Origin: an uncultured Clostridia bacterium | Lineage (GTDB): Bacteria > Bacillota > Clostridia > Christensenellales > Borkfalkiaceae | DNA: 64,000 nucleotides | Direction: 5' to 3' | NCBI GenBank assembly: GCA_904419075.1 | Contig: CAJFQM010000001.1 | Span: 179,235-243,234, forward strand | In this document: positions 31,962 to 39,525 of the stretch, one piece after another | Numbering within the stretch: the first letter of the stretch is position 1 | Layout of the letters: every line of letters starts with the position of its first letter | The notes under the pieces: model-generated | Told to the model about the DNA's origin: nothing | The model's input: only the letters and a program-made list of their open reading frames with translations | Database searches by the model: none | Position numbers and translations under genes: made by a program

Positions 31962-33536
31962 TTAGCCGATTTCGTCTATATATTCGTCATAGGTCACTTT
32001 TCTGTCATAGACTTTTGTGTCTTCGATTTCGATAATACGGTTTGCTACGGTATTCATGAGTTCCTGGTCGTGAGAGGTAAGCAGCATACACCCGCGATAA
32101 TTGCTCAGGCCGTTATTGAGTGCGGTAATGGATTCGAGGTCGAGGTGGTTGGTGGGTTCGTCGAAAATGAGAAAATTGCTGCCTTCAAGCATCATTTTCG
32201 CCAGCATACAACGCACTTTTTCGCCTCCGGAAAGTACTTTGGCCTTTTTGAGCGCTTCTTCTCCCGAGAACAACATTCTGCCCAACCAACCGCGGAGATA
32301 TTCTTCATAGTGATCCTGAGAGAATTGAGAGAGCCATTCGACCAATGTCAGATCGCAATTTTCAAAAAATTCGTTATTATTTTGCGGGAAGTAGGAAACA
32401 GAAATAGTTTTTCCCCACATGACGGTACCCGAGTCCGGTGCCGCTTTTCCCGTAAGAATATCATAAAGCATGGTGAGGGTAGTACTTTTGTCCGAAACAA
32501 TGCCGATTTTCTCGCCTTTTTGTACAGTAAAGGAGACATCCTTGAAATACCCTTTTTTCGTAAGCCCTTCCACGATAAGAATATCGTTGCCGATTTCTCT
32601 TTCAAATTTGAAATCGATATAGGGATACTTTCTGAGAGAAGGCTTAAAATCGTTGATGGTAAGTTTTTCGAGTTCCTTTTTCCGAGAAGTAGCCTGACGG
32701 GACTTGGAGGCGTTCGCCGCAAAGCGGGCGATGAATTCCTGCAATTCCTTGGCTCGCTGTTCTGCCTTTTTGTTCTGTTCCTTTTGCTGACGGGCGAGAA
32801 GCTGGCTGGTCTGATACCAAAAATCATAGTTTCCGACATACATGTTAATTTTTCCGAAATCGACGTCGCAGATGTTTGTACAGACCTTATTGAGGAAATG
32901 GCGGTTATGGGAAACGATGATAATGGTATTTTCGAAATCCATCAAATAGTTTTCCAGCCAGCGCACGGTTTTGATGTCGAGGTTATTGGTCGGCTCGTCG
33001 AGAAGGAGAACGTCGGGGTTCCCGAAAAGCGCCTGTGCCAGCAGTACGCGGACCTTTTGTTTCGCATCGAGCTCGCTCATGGAGGAATAATGAAGTTCTT
33101 CCGGAATCTCCAAGGCATTGAGGAGTTGCCCCGCCTGATATTCGGCATCATAGCCGTTCATTTCCGCAAATTCGCTTTCGAGTTCGGCGGCACGGATTCC
33201 GTCTTCTTCCGAAAAGTCGGGATTGGCATACAGGGCGTCCTTTTCGTCCATGACGTCCACGAGGTGTTTATAGCCGAGCATGACGGTGCGGAGCACCGTC
33301 TCTTTATCGTACATATTCTGGTTCTGCTGTAAGACCGACATACGCTCGTTTTTATCCAAAGAGACATATCCCTTCTGCGGTTCTATTTCGCCCGAAAGGA
33401 CTTTAAGAAAAGTAGATTTTCCCGCGCCGTTGGCACCTATGATGCCGTAACAATTCCCTTTCGTGAATTTAAGGTTGACGTCCTCAAACAATTTTTTGCT
33501 GCCGTATTGAAGGCTTACGCCCGAAACCTGTAACAT
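31962..33536 (-). CDS. ABC-F family ATPase (translation factor type)
   Basis: Soluble protein with two ABC ATPase domains and no membrane segments, typical of ABC-F ribosome-acting factors. Domain 1: Walker A 'GANGAGKST', Walker B 'VLLLDEPTNNLD'; domain 2 has a degenerate Walker A ('IVSDKSTTLT') but intact 'LSGGEKVR' and 'FLIFDEPTNHLD'. The linker between them is charged (residues ~245-290). At 524 residues it fits the YbiT/Ydi-like groups. Antibiotic-resistance subtypes cannot be excluded, but the housekeeping context argues for a general factor. Confidence 0.9.
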   Translation of the reverse strand: MLQVSGVSLQYGSKKLFEDVNLKFTKGNCYGIIGANGAGKSTFLKVLSGEIEPQKGYVSLDKNERMSVLQQNQNMYDKETVLRTVMLGYKHLVDVMDEKDALYANPDFSEEDGIRAAELESEFAEMNGYDAEYQAGQLLNALEIPEELHYSSMSELDAKQKVRVLLAQALFGNPDVLLLDEPTNNLDIKTVRWLENYLMDFENTIIIVSHNRHFLNKVCTNICDVDFGKINMYVGNYDFWYQTSQLLARQQKEQNKKAEQRAKELQEFIARFAANASKSRQATSRKKELEKLTINDFKPSLRKYPYIDFKFEREIGNDILIVEGLTKKGYFKDVSFTVQKGEKIGIVSDKSTTLTMLYDILTGKAAPDSGTVMWGKTISVSYFPQNNNEFFENCDLTLVEWLSQFSQDHYEEYLRGWLGRMLFSGEEALKKAKVLSGGEKVRCMLAKMMLEGSNFLIFDEPTNHLDLESITALNNGLSNYRGCMLLTSHDQELMNTVANRIIEIEDTKVYDRKVTYDEYIDEIG

Positions 33537-33632
33537 GTGAATTACCTCTGTAAATTTATCGTTCTTGAAGATTATACCATATCGTGCCGTTTATGGCAAA
33601 CGAATATGCCCCGCTTTTGGCCGAAAGACAAA

Positions 33633-33666
33633 GAAATCGCCCCCGAATATCTTCGGGAGCGATTTC
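33633..33666 (-). terminator. terminator of acpP
   Basis: GAAATCGC(C)CCCGAA pairs with TTCGGG(A)GCGATTTC around a four-base loop; TTTGTCTTT follows on the minus strand. Confidence 0.75.
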
Positions 33667-33690
33667 CTGTCGCAAAAAATGCAATCACTG

Positions 33691-33918
33691 TCATTTCATG
33701 ATTTTTTCGAGTTCGGCCGCAACGTCCGCGACGGTTTTCAGATTTTCCACGTCGTCGTCGGGAATGACGACCCCGTATTCGTCTTCAAGCCGGCTCAAAA
33801 GCTCCACGACGTCCAAGGAATCCGCGCCCAAATCTTCTACAATCTTAGCGTCGGGCGTCACCTTGCTCAAAGGAAGATTCAGCGCGTCCGCGAGCATTGC
33901 CTGTACTTTTTCCAACAT
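33691..33918 (-). CDS. acpP: acyl carrier protein
   Basis: Carries growing fatty acyl chains on a phosphopantetheine arm. A 75-residue acidic four-helix protein with the 'LGADSLDVVELLSRLEDEYG' block, whose Ser in DSL is the attachment site. CGGAGG precedes the ATG. It is a single gene with its own promoter and terminator, not linked to other fatty-acid genes here. Confidence 0.96.
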   Translation of the reverse strand: MLEKVQAMLADALNLPLSKVTPDAKIVEDLGADSLDVVELLSRLEDEYGVVIPDDDVENLKTVADVAAELEKIMK

Positions 33919-33970
33919 ATTCCGTTCCTCCGTTTTCCGATTTAGGAATGTAATAATTATTTATGATATT

Positions 33971-33999
33971 ATTTTAATACATGACGAAATAAAAGTCAA
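33971..33999 (-). promoter_or_regulatory. acpP promoter
   Basis: On the minus strand TTGACT (33994-33999) and TAAAAT (33971-33976) are 17 bp apart. Confidence 0.65.
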
Positions 34000-34013
34000 G
34001 TGCTTTTTCCCGT

Positions 34014-36185
34014 TTATTTATTCTTCTTTCTCATCGTCAGCGCAATACGGTTTTTCTTGATGTCCACGTCTTTCACGGTGACTTTGACGACTTGTCCCAC
34101 TTTGAGGACTTCCGAAGGGTGACGGATATATTTATCGGTAATTTCCGAAATATGAACGAGTCCGTCCTGATGTACCCCGATGTCCACGAATGCCCCGAAA
34201 TCGACGACGTTTCTTACCGTACCCGTAATTTCCATGCCGGGCTTCAAGTCCTCGATCCCCATGATATCCTTGCGGAGCATGGGCGCGGGAAGCGCATCCC
34301 GAATATCCCGTCCCGGCTTCATGAGCTCGGTGACGATATCCGCCAGCGTCGCCTTGTCGAGGTCCGTCTCCTTCGCAGCTTTATCCACGCCGTAGGCTTT
34401 CAGTTTATCCCGAAGGTCGGAAATCCTGCGGGCGCGGACGTCCTCCTTGGTATAGGAAAACAGAGAGAGCAGCTTCTCCGCCTTTTCATAGGATTCGGGG
34501 TGAACGGCGGTATTGTCGAGAATATTGTCTCCGCAGTCGATACGAAGGAATCCCGCGCATTGAGTATAAGCCTTTTCGCCCAGTTTGGGAACTTTGAGAA
34601 GCTGTTTCCGAGAAGTAAATTTTCCGTTTTCTTCGCGGTAAGCCACGATATTTTTCGCCACGGCGGAATTGAGTCCCGCAACATATCTGAGCAGAGAAAC
34701 GCTCGCCGTGTTGAGGTCTACGCCCACGCTGTTGACGCAGTCTTCGAGGACGCCTCCCAGCGCGCTGTCCAGCCGTTTTTCGTTCATGTCGTGCTGATAT
34801 TGCCCCACGCCGATGGATTTGGGGTCGATTTTGATAAGCTCCGCGAGCGGATCCTGCAATCTTCTCGCAATGGACACCGCGCTGCGCGCCGTGACATCGT
34901 AATCGGGAAATTCCTCCGCGCCCAGCGCACTGGCAGAGTATACGCTGGCTCCCGCTTCGCTGACGATGACGTATCCCACTTCCCGTCCCGTTTCCGCCTT
35001 GATTTCCTTGATGAGCTCGGCGATAAAAATTTCGCTTTCCTTGCTCGCCGTTCCGTTGCCGCAGGAAATGACTTCCACTCCGTACTTTTCGATGAGCGCT
35101 TTCAGCGTTTTTTTAGCTTCTTCCGTCTTATTCTGCGGCGGAGTGGGATAAACTACGGTCTTGTCGAGGACTTTCCCCGTACCGTCCACGACGCAGATTT
35201 TACAGCCCGTACGGAACGCGGGGTCCCAGCCCATCGTAATTTTATTTTTCACGGGAGGCTGCATCAAGAGCGGTTTCAGATTGATTTCAAACATTTTGAT
35301 CGCCTGTTCGCTGGCGTCGTCGAAGAGCTGCGCCCGCACCTCCCTTTCCACGGACGGAGCAATGAGACGTTCGTAGCCGTCCTCGGCCGCCGCACGGACG
35401 ATTTTCGTCGATTCGCCGCCGTCTTTCAAAAACGCGGCTGCGGCAATGCGCTTTGCAAAATCCGAATCGCAGACGAGGGATACTTTGAGAAAGCCCTCCT
35501 TTTCCCCGCGGTTGAGGGCGAGGACACGGTGGCTTTTGATTTCCGAAACGGGTTCGGAATAGGACTTATACATTTCATAGGTTTTGGCTTCGTCCTCTTC
35601 CTCTTTGCCCTTGACGTAAGAGGAGCTGATTTCTCCGTGATTGAAAAAGAAATTGCGGATTTTTTTGCGGGTGGCGGCATCGTCGGAAATCATTTCCGCA
35701 ATGATGTCCTGCGCGCCGGAAATCGCCTCCTCCGCGGTCGGAACTTCTTCCGTTATGTATTTCTCCGCTTCCTTTCTGACGTCGAGCGCTTTATCCTGCG
35801 CGAAAATCGCGTCTGCGAGAGGCTGCAAGCCCTTCGCTATGGCGACGGAAGCCCGCGTCTTGCGCTTCTGTTTATACGGGCGGTAAACGTCCTCCACTTC
35901 GGTGAGCGTGACCGCCTTTTCGAGCGCGGAACGAATTTCGTCCGTCATCTTTCCCTGTTCCTCTATGGCGGCAGAAACTTCCTCTTTCCGCTTTTCCAGG
36001 TTGCGAAGATACGTGAGGCGGTCGTTAAGTTCCCGAAGAACCTGATCGTCGCAGCTTCCCGTCATCTCCTTTCGGTAACGGGCGATGAAGGGAATCGTGT
36101 TTCCCTCGTCGATGAGCGAAATAATATTTTTCGCGTGGTTTTCGGTAAGATTGAATTCTTGCGTGATCGTTTGTAAAATGTCCAT
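34014..36185 (-). CDS. tex: Tex family RNA-binding protein
   Basis: Conserved nucleic-acid-binding protein linked to transcription and RNA turnover. The Tex N-terminal helical domain ('TIPFIARYRKEMTG' near residue 30, 'VYRPYKQKRKTRASVA'), the YqgF-like RNase H fold ('MGWDPAFRTGCKICVVD'), the helix-hairpin-helix region and a C-terminal S1 domain ('GMEITGTVRNVVDFGAFVDIGVHQDGLVHIS', key residues DFGAFVDIG) are all visible. At 723 residues it has normal length. A 694-codon open frame on the opposite strand is a composition artefact. Confidence 0.95.
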   Translation of the reverse strand: MDILQTITQEFNLTENHAKNIISLIDEGNTIPFIARYRKEMTGSCDDQVLRELNDRLTYLRNLEKRKEEVSAAIEEQGKMTDEIRSALEKAVTLTEVEDVYRPYKQKRKTRASVAIAKGLQPLADAIFAQDKALDVRKEAEKYITEEVPTAEEAISGAQDIIAEMISDDAATRKKIRNFFFNHGEISSSYVKGKEEEDEAKTYEMYKSYSEPVSEIKSHRVLALNRGEKEGFLKVSLVCDSDFAKRIAAAAFLKDGGESTKIVRAAAEDGYERLIAPSVEREVRAQLFDDASEQAIKMFEINLKPLLMQPPVKNKITMGWDPAFRTGCKICVVDGTGKVLDKTVVYPTPPQNKTEEAKKTLKALIEKYGVEVISCGNGTASKESEIFIAELIKEIKAETGREVGYVIVSEAGASVYSASALGAEEFPDYDVTARSAVSIARRLQDPLAELIKIDPKSIGVGQYQHDMNEKRLDSALGGVLEDCVNSVGVDLNTASVSLLRYVAGLNSAVAKNIVAYREENGKFTSRKQLLKVPKLGEKAYTQCAGFLRIDCGDNILDNTAVHPESYEKAEKLLSLFSYTKEDVRARRISDLRDKLKAYGVDKAAKETDLDKATLADIVTELMKPGRDIRDALPAPMLRKDIMGIEDLKPGMEITGTVRNVVDFGAFVDIGVHQDGLVHISEITDKYIRHPSEVLKVGQVVKVTVKDVDIKKNRIALTMRKKNK

Positions 36186-36201
36186 GGTGATACCTTACAG
36201 A

Positions 36202-36882
36202 TTATTTTGAAATTTTTATTTTCAGGGATTCGAGATATCCCTTTTGTTCCTTTGTGAGGCGATAACTTTCCTTGGCTTTCTGAATGGCTTTATTGTGCGT
36301 TTTTGCGCTTAAAATTCCCGCATTCAGAATTTTCAGCCCCGCCTCGTAATTTTTGACGAGTACTTCCGCCGCGAGCCACGCCGCCGCCATATGTACATAG
36401 TATTTTTCCGTATCCGAACGCTTCAAATATTCCTCGATTACGGGTATATACTTTTCCTCTATGTAGTCTCCCAACAGGACGACGAGGACATACCTTTGAT
36501 AAAATTCTCCGCTGCGGGAAAAGATTTCTTCCAAAACGGGCAAAAACTCTTCCCGATGCTTTTTGATACAGTCCGCCTTGAAACAATCGCACAGCGCCCA
36601 ATTATCGATGAGCGAAATACATCTGTCGAGATTGCGCACAAATACTTCGTAGGGCTGTAAAGATGCCGCTGAGAGCTTGATAAAGGTCACCTCGTAATAT
36701 TTATCGGGAAAGGTGAAAAGCGTCTCCAAATCGTTTTTATGAGCCTTCGCGAGCTTTCGCATGACGGGAGTCCTCACGCCTATAAATTCCTGCGACGGGC
36801 TCATGACGATTTTTTTCTGAAATGCCGCGAAATCGGGTTCGGCATAAGCGCCGAGTTCTTCCAAAAAGTCCGAGTAAGTCAT
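36202..36882 (-). CDS. DNA alkylation repair protein (AlkD-like)
   Basis: A HEAT-repeat DNA glycosylase-like protein for removal of alkylated bases. 'GVRTPVMRKLAKAHKND', 'LIDNWALCDCF' and 'YYVHMAAAWLAAEVLVK' are typical of the AlkD family (DUF/PF08713 type). I use the ATG at 36882 with an AAGGA site, giving 226 residues, the usual length; a longer frame upstream runs into the glycosylase gene. It is the fourth gene of a run with a deacetylase, an M16 peptidase and a base-excision glycosylase. Confidence 0.85.
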   Translation of the reverse strand: MTYSDFLEELGAYAEPDFAAFQKKIVMSPSQEFIGVRTPVMRKLAKAHKNDLETLFTFPDKYYEVTFIKLSAASLQPYEVFVRNLDRCISLIDNWALCDCFKADCIKKHREEFLPVLEEIFSRSGEFYQRYVLVVLLGDYIEEKYIPVIEEYLKRSDTEKYYVHMAAAWLAAEVLVKNYEAGLKILNAGILSAKTHNKAIQKAKESYRLTKEQKGYLESLKIKISK

Positions 36883-36943
36883 GTTTTTTTCCTTAGATTG
36901 AAATAGATTGTCCCTTTTGCCGGATACAGAACGGACAACGCGC

Positions 36944-37432
36944 TCAAAGCAGGCAACGAAGCTGTTCTCTCCATACCCTTTCGTCGAAGCGGGGATTGGC
37001 GGGACTGGTTGAGGGCATTTTGAAATACGGGACGGCAATATCCGCATAGCGGGAAAGAAAGAGCTTATAAGAGAGCGCTCCGTTCAAAAGAATTTTTTCA
37101 ATGCGCGCTTTGCGGAAGATTACGTCGAGGTCGGCGAGAACGACTTCCTTTACCGAAGAATCCGCCGAACCTTCTATTTCGCACTCCGCGGCCATGTCCC
37201 AAAGCGCGATATGTCTTCGGAAAAGGAACTCCTTTTTTTCCTCGACCGCTTCGGGAACGGGTTCTCCGAAAAATCCGCATACCGTTTTCCAGAAACGGTT
37301 TTGCTTGTTGCCGTAATAAAATTGAATTTTTCGGCTTTTTACGGACGGAAAACTTCCCAAAATAAGCAGTCTGCTCTCCCTGTCGAACACGGGAGGAAAT
37401 CCCGATTCTCTTTTTTCGCTCACGACAATCAA
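36944..37432 (-). CDS. hypoxanthine/uracil DNA glycosylase (UDG superfamily)
   Basis: Base-excision enzyme that probably removes deaminated bases such as hypoxanthine. The 162-residue UDG fold shows 'LILGSFPSVKSRK' with the catalytic-loop Ser/Asn region, 'YYGNKQNRFWK' and 'PSTSPANPRF', matching the DNA-deoxyinosine glycosylase branch. The stop of the M16 gene overlaps the likely TTG start (37432) by four bases; a GTG at 37423 is the alternative. No Shine-Dalgarno is visible, so translation is probably coupled. Confidence 0.82.
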   Translation of the reverse strand: MIVVSEKRESGFPPVFDRESRLLILGSFPSVKSRKIQFYYGNKQNRFWKTVCGFFGEPVPEAVEEKKEFLFRRHIALWDMAAECEIEGSADSSVKEVVLADLDVIFRKARIEKILLNGALSYKLFLSRYADIAVPYFKMPSTSPANPRFDERVWREQLRCLL

Positions 37433-38667
37433 AGTTCAAAGGGCTTGTCCAGATTGCCCACGGCGCCGACCGCCTTTTTCTTTTCGTCGAAGGCGAGAGA
37501 AATCGTTTCGGCTACGTCGCTCTGCGTAATCTTATTGATTGCGTCGAGCTTGCCTTCAAAGTCGAAAAGCGTATCGTTGAAAAGCATATATTTTCCGTAA
37601 AGGAGCATCTGAGAGGAAGTACTTTCCTGCGAAAAGAGCATAGCCGCCTTCATCTGTTCCCTTCCGCGGAGAAATTCTTCTTCCGTAATCCCCTTGTCTT
37701 TCAGTTCCTTTACCACTTTGCCGATTGCCTCGTAGGCTTTGTCCGCACTGGCGGGATTCACCCCGGCATAAATGATGAGCGAACCGCATTCAGAAAAAGC
37801 GGAAACATAGGAATATACGGAATAGGCAAGCCCCATTTTTTCACGGACTTCCTGAAAGAGGCGGGAACTCATGCTGCCGCCCAAAACGCTGTTCATGGTC
37901 TGCAAGGCGTCGGAGAGCGCATGTTCGCGCGGAAGAGCCGGATATCCGATGGCAAAATGCACCTGTTCGATAGGCTTTTTCTTTATCAAACTGCGGTGTT
38001 GAAGCGAAATGTGATTTTCCCTCCGCTCGAATTTTCCCTTCGGAAGAGAAGCGAGCATTGTTTCCGCCAATGCTTCCGCCGTCTGTATATCGATGCCGCC
38101 CGCGAAGGAAACGACGATATTTTCGGGACAATATCTTGCCTCTTTATAGCGGAAAATATCCTCTCTCGTAAAACCCTTGACGTTGGAGACGGGACCCAGA
38201 ATATTCCGCCCGTAATTTTCCTTTCCGTAAAACGCGGAAGAAAGGAGGTCGAGGCAGAGGTCGTCGGGAGTATCCTCGTTCATGGAAATTTCCTCGGCGA
38301 CTACGCCTTTTTCGCGCACCATTTCTTCTTCGGGGAAGGTGCTGTTCAGGAAAAGGTCGGACAAAATTTCAAATGCTTCCGCCGTATGATCGGACGTACA
38401 TTTGGAATAATAGCAGGTCATATCCTTTCCCGTAAAGGCGTTCACCTGAGCGCCGATGCGGTCGAACGCGTCGGAAATTTCAAAAGAAGTACGTTTCTTC
38501 GTACCCTTGAACTGCATGTGTTCGATGAAATGGGAAATGCCGTCCTCCGCGTCCGTCTCCGCGGACGAACCCGTTCCGACGAGAATCCCCATCGTAACGG
38601 ACAAGAGTCCTTCCATTTGCTTGACCACCAAGCGAAGCCCGTTTTCATATCTTTTTTCGTAAACCAT
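37429..38667 (-). CDS. M16 family zinc peptidase
   Basis: Insulinase/processing-peptidase family. The inverted zinc motif HFIEH (H46-x-x-E-H50) and the distal Glu ('EISMNEDTPDD' region) are intact, so it should be active. Two M16 domains in 412 residues is the common PqqL/YmxG-like length. GGGAGGA precedes the ATG. In Bacillus, ymxG (mlpA) lies beside polysaccharide deacetylase ylxY, the same pairing as here. Confidence 0.92.
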   Translation of the reverse strand: MVYEKRYENGLRLVVKQMEGLLSVTMGILVGTGSSAETDAEDGISHFIEHMQFKGTKKRTSFEISDAFDRIGAQVNAFTGKDMTCYYSKCTSDHTAEAFEILSDLFLNSTFPEEEMVREKGVVAEEISMNEDTPDDLCLDLLSSAFYGKENYGRNILGPVSNVKGFTREDIFRYKEARYCPENIVVSFAGGIDIQTAEALAETMLASLPKGKFERRENHISLQHRSLIKKKPIEQVHFAIGYPALPREHALSDALQTMNSVLGGSMSSRLFQEVREKMGLAYSVYSYVSAFSECGSLIIYAGVNPASADKAYEAIGKVVKELKDKGITEEEFLRGREQMKAAMLFSQESTSSQMLLYGKYMLFNDTLFDFEGKLDAINKITQSDVAETISLAFDEKKKAVGAVGNLDKPFEL

Positions 38668-38670
38668 TTG

Positions 38671-39426
38671 TTATCCTCCCGCCTGTAAATTCTCCGAAAC
38701 GGTCACCGCACGGAGTGCACAGGTCTCATAATATGTCAGTATGTCGTCCAGAGCGTCGGCCGTCTCCTTCATGGGGTGCATGAGGACAAACTCTCCGCCC
38801 TTGATATTTTTTGTCGCGCGGCTGTATATGAGAGAAGAATCTTTATCCCGCCAGTCGATGGTGTCTCTCGACCACAGAATGGTTTTCATGTTCAGATCCG
38901 CGCAGGCGGACAAAGCCGCCTTTCCGTATGCCCCCGAAGGCGGAGCGAAAAGGGTCATCTGCACTCCCGTCATCAGGTGAATAAAACGGTTGCACACGGA
39001 AATCTCCTCCCGATTTTCTTCCTCGGTCATCGCGGAATGATCCTTATGGAAATAGCCGTGATTGCCAAGTTCATGGCCGCGGGATAAAATTTCCTTCACG
39101 CAAGCGACGTTATCGTCCGCCCAGCTTCCGCCGATAAAAAACGTGGCTTTTCCCTCGTGGGCGTCCAAAGTATCGAGAATGCGGTATACTTCGTCCGTAC
39201 CCCAATAGACGTTAAACATTAAAGAGACTCCGTCCGATTCTCCCGGCGCACAGCGATAGACGTTGCTTTCTCCGCCGTCCGTCGTCACCGCACTGTCTAC
39301 GGGGAACAGGCAGACGACCCCCACGGAAAAAATGAGAAACGCCAGAGCGCAGTTCGTGACTACGTTGAGCATTACGTTTTTATTCGGCCGCTCTTTCTCT
39401 GCGGCGCGGTTGCGATGTTTTTTCAA
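38671..39426 (-). CDS. polysaccharide deacetylase family protein (YlxY/PdaB-like)
   Basis: Membrane-anchored NodB-type protein. A basic start and one N-terminal helix (residues 20-43) precede the deacetylase domain. The metal-binding H-x-x-x-H motif is present ('HELGNHGYFH'), and 'FAPPSGAYG' fits motif 3. The motif 1 aspartates are altered: 'MFNVYWGTDE' has Asn where the catalytic Asp is expected, so activity is doubtful. The TTG start has a GAGGT site eight bases upstream; 251 residues. It is first in a run with the M16 peptidase, as ylxY-ymxG in Bacillus. Confidence 0.85.
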   Translation of the reverse strand: MKKHRNRAAEKERPNKNVMLNVVTNCALAFLIFSVGVVCLFPVDSAVTTDGGESNVYRCAPGESDGVSLMFNVYWGTDEVYRILDTLDAHEGKATFFIGGSWADDNVACVKEILSRGHELGNHGYFHKDHSAMTEEENREEISVCNRFIHLMTGVQMTLFAPPSGAYGKAALSACADLNMKTILWSRDTIDWRDKDSSLIYSRATKNIKGGEFVLMHPMKETADALDDILTYYETCALRAVTVSENLQAGG

Positions 39427-39525
39427 AACAGCTTACCTCGAAAAAAGTTTCCGTTTTATTGTATTTTTCTTTTTCCGAGATTATGATTTTTCCGCCCCTT
39501 TCCGCGCCTTAAAAAACGCTTTTCG

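Noticed and set aside
31932..33332. 466-codon open frame opposite the ABC-F gene
   Set aside because: Shadow of a clear ABC-F ATPase; low-complexity Phe/Val-rich translation without motifs.
31962..33536. Antibiotic-resistance ABC-F call
   Set aside because: The interdomain linker and the second ATPase do not allow assignment to a resistance subgroup by eye, and the context is housekeeping.
34092..36176. 694-codon open frame on the plus strand opposite tex
   Set aside because: It mirrors the tex gene, has no ribosome binding site and its translation shows no family motifs. Codon bias of tex explains it.
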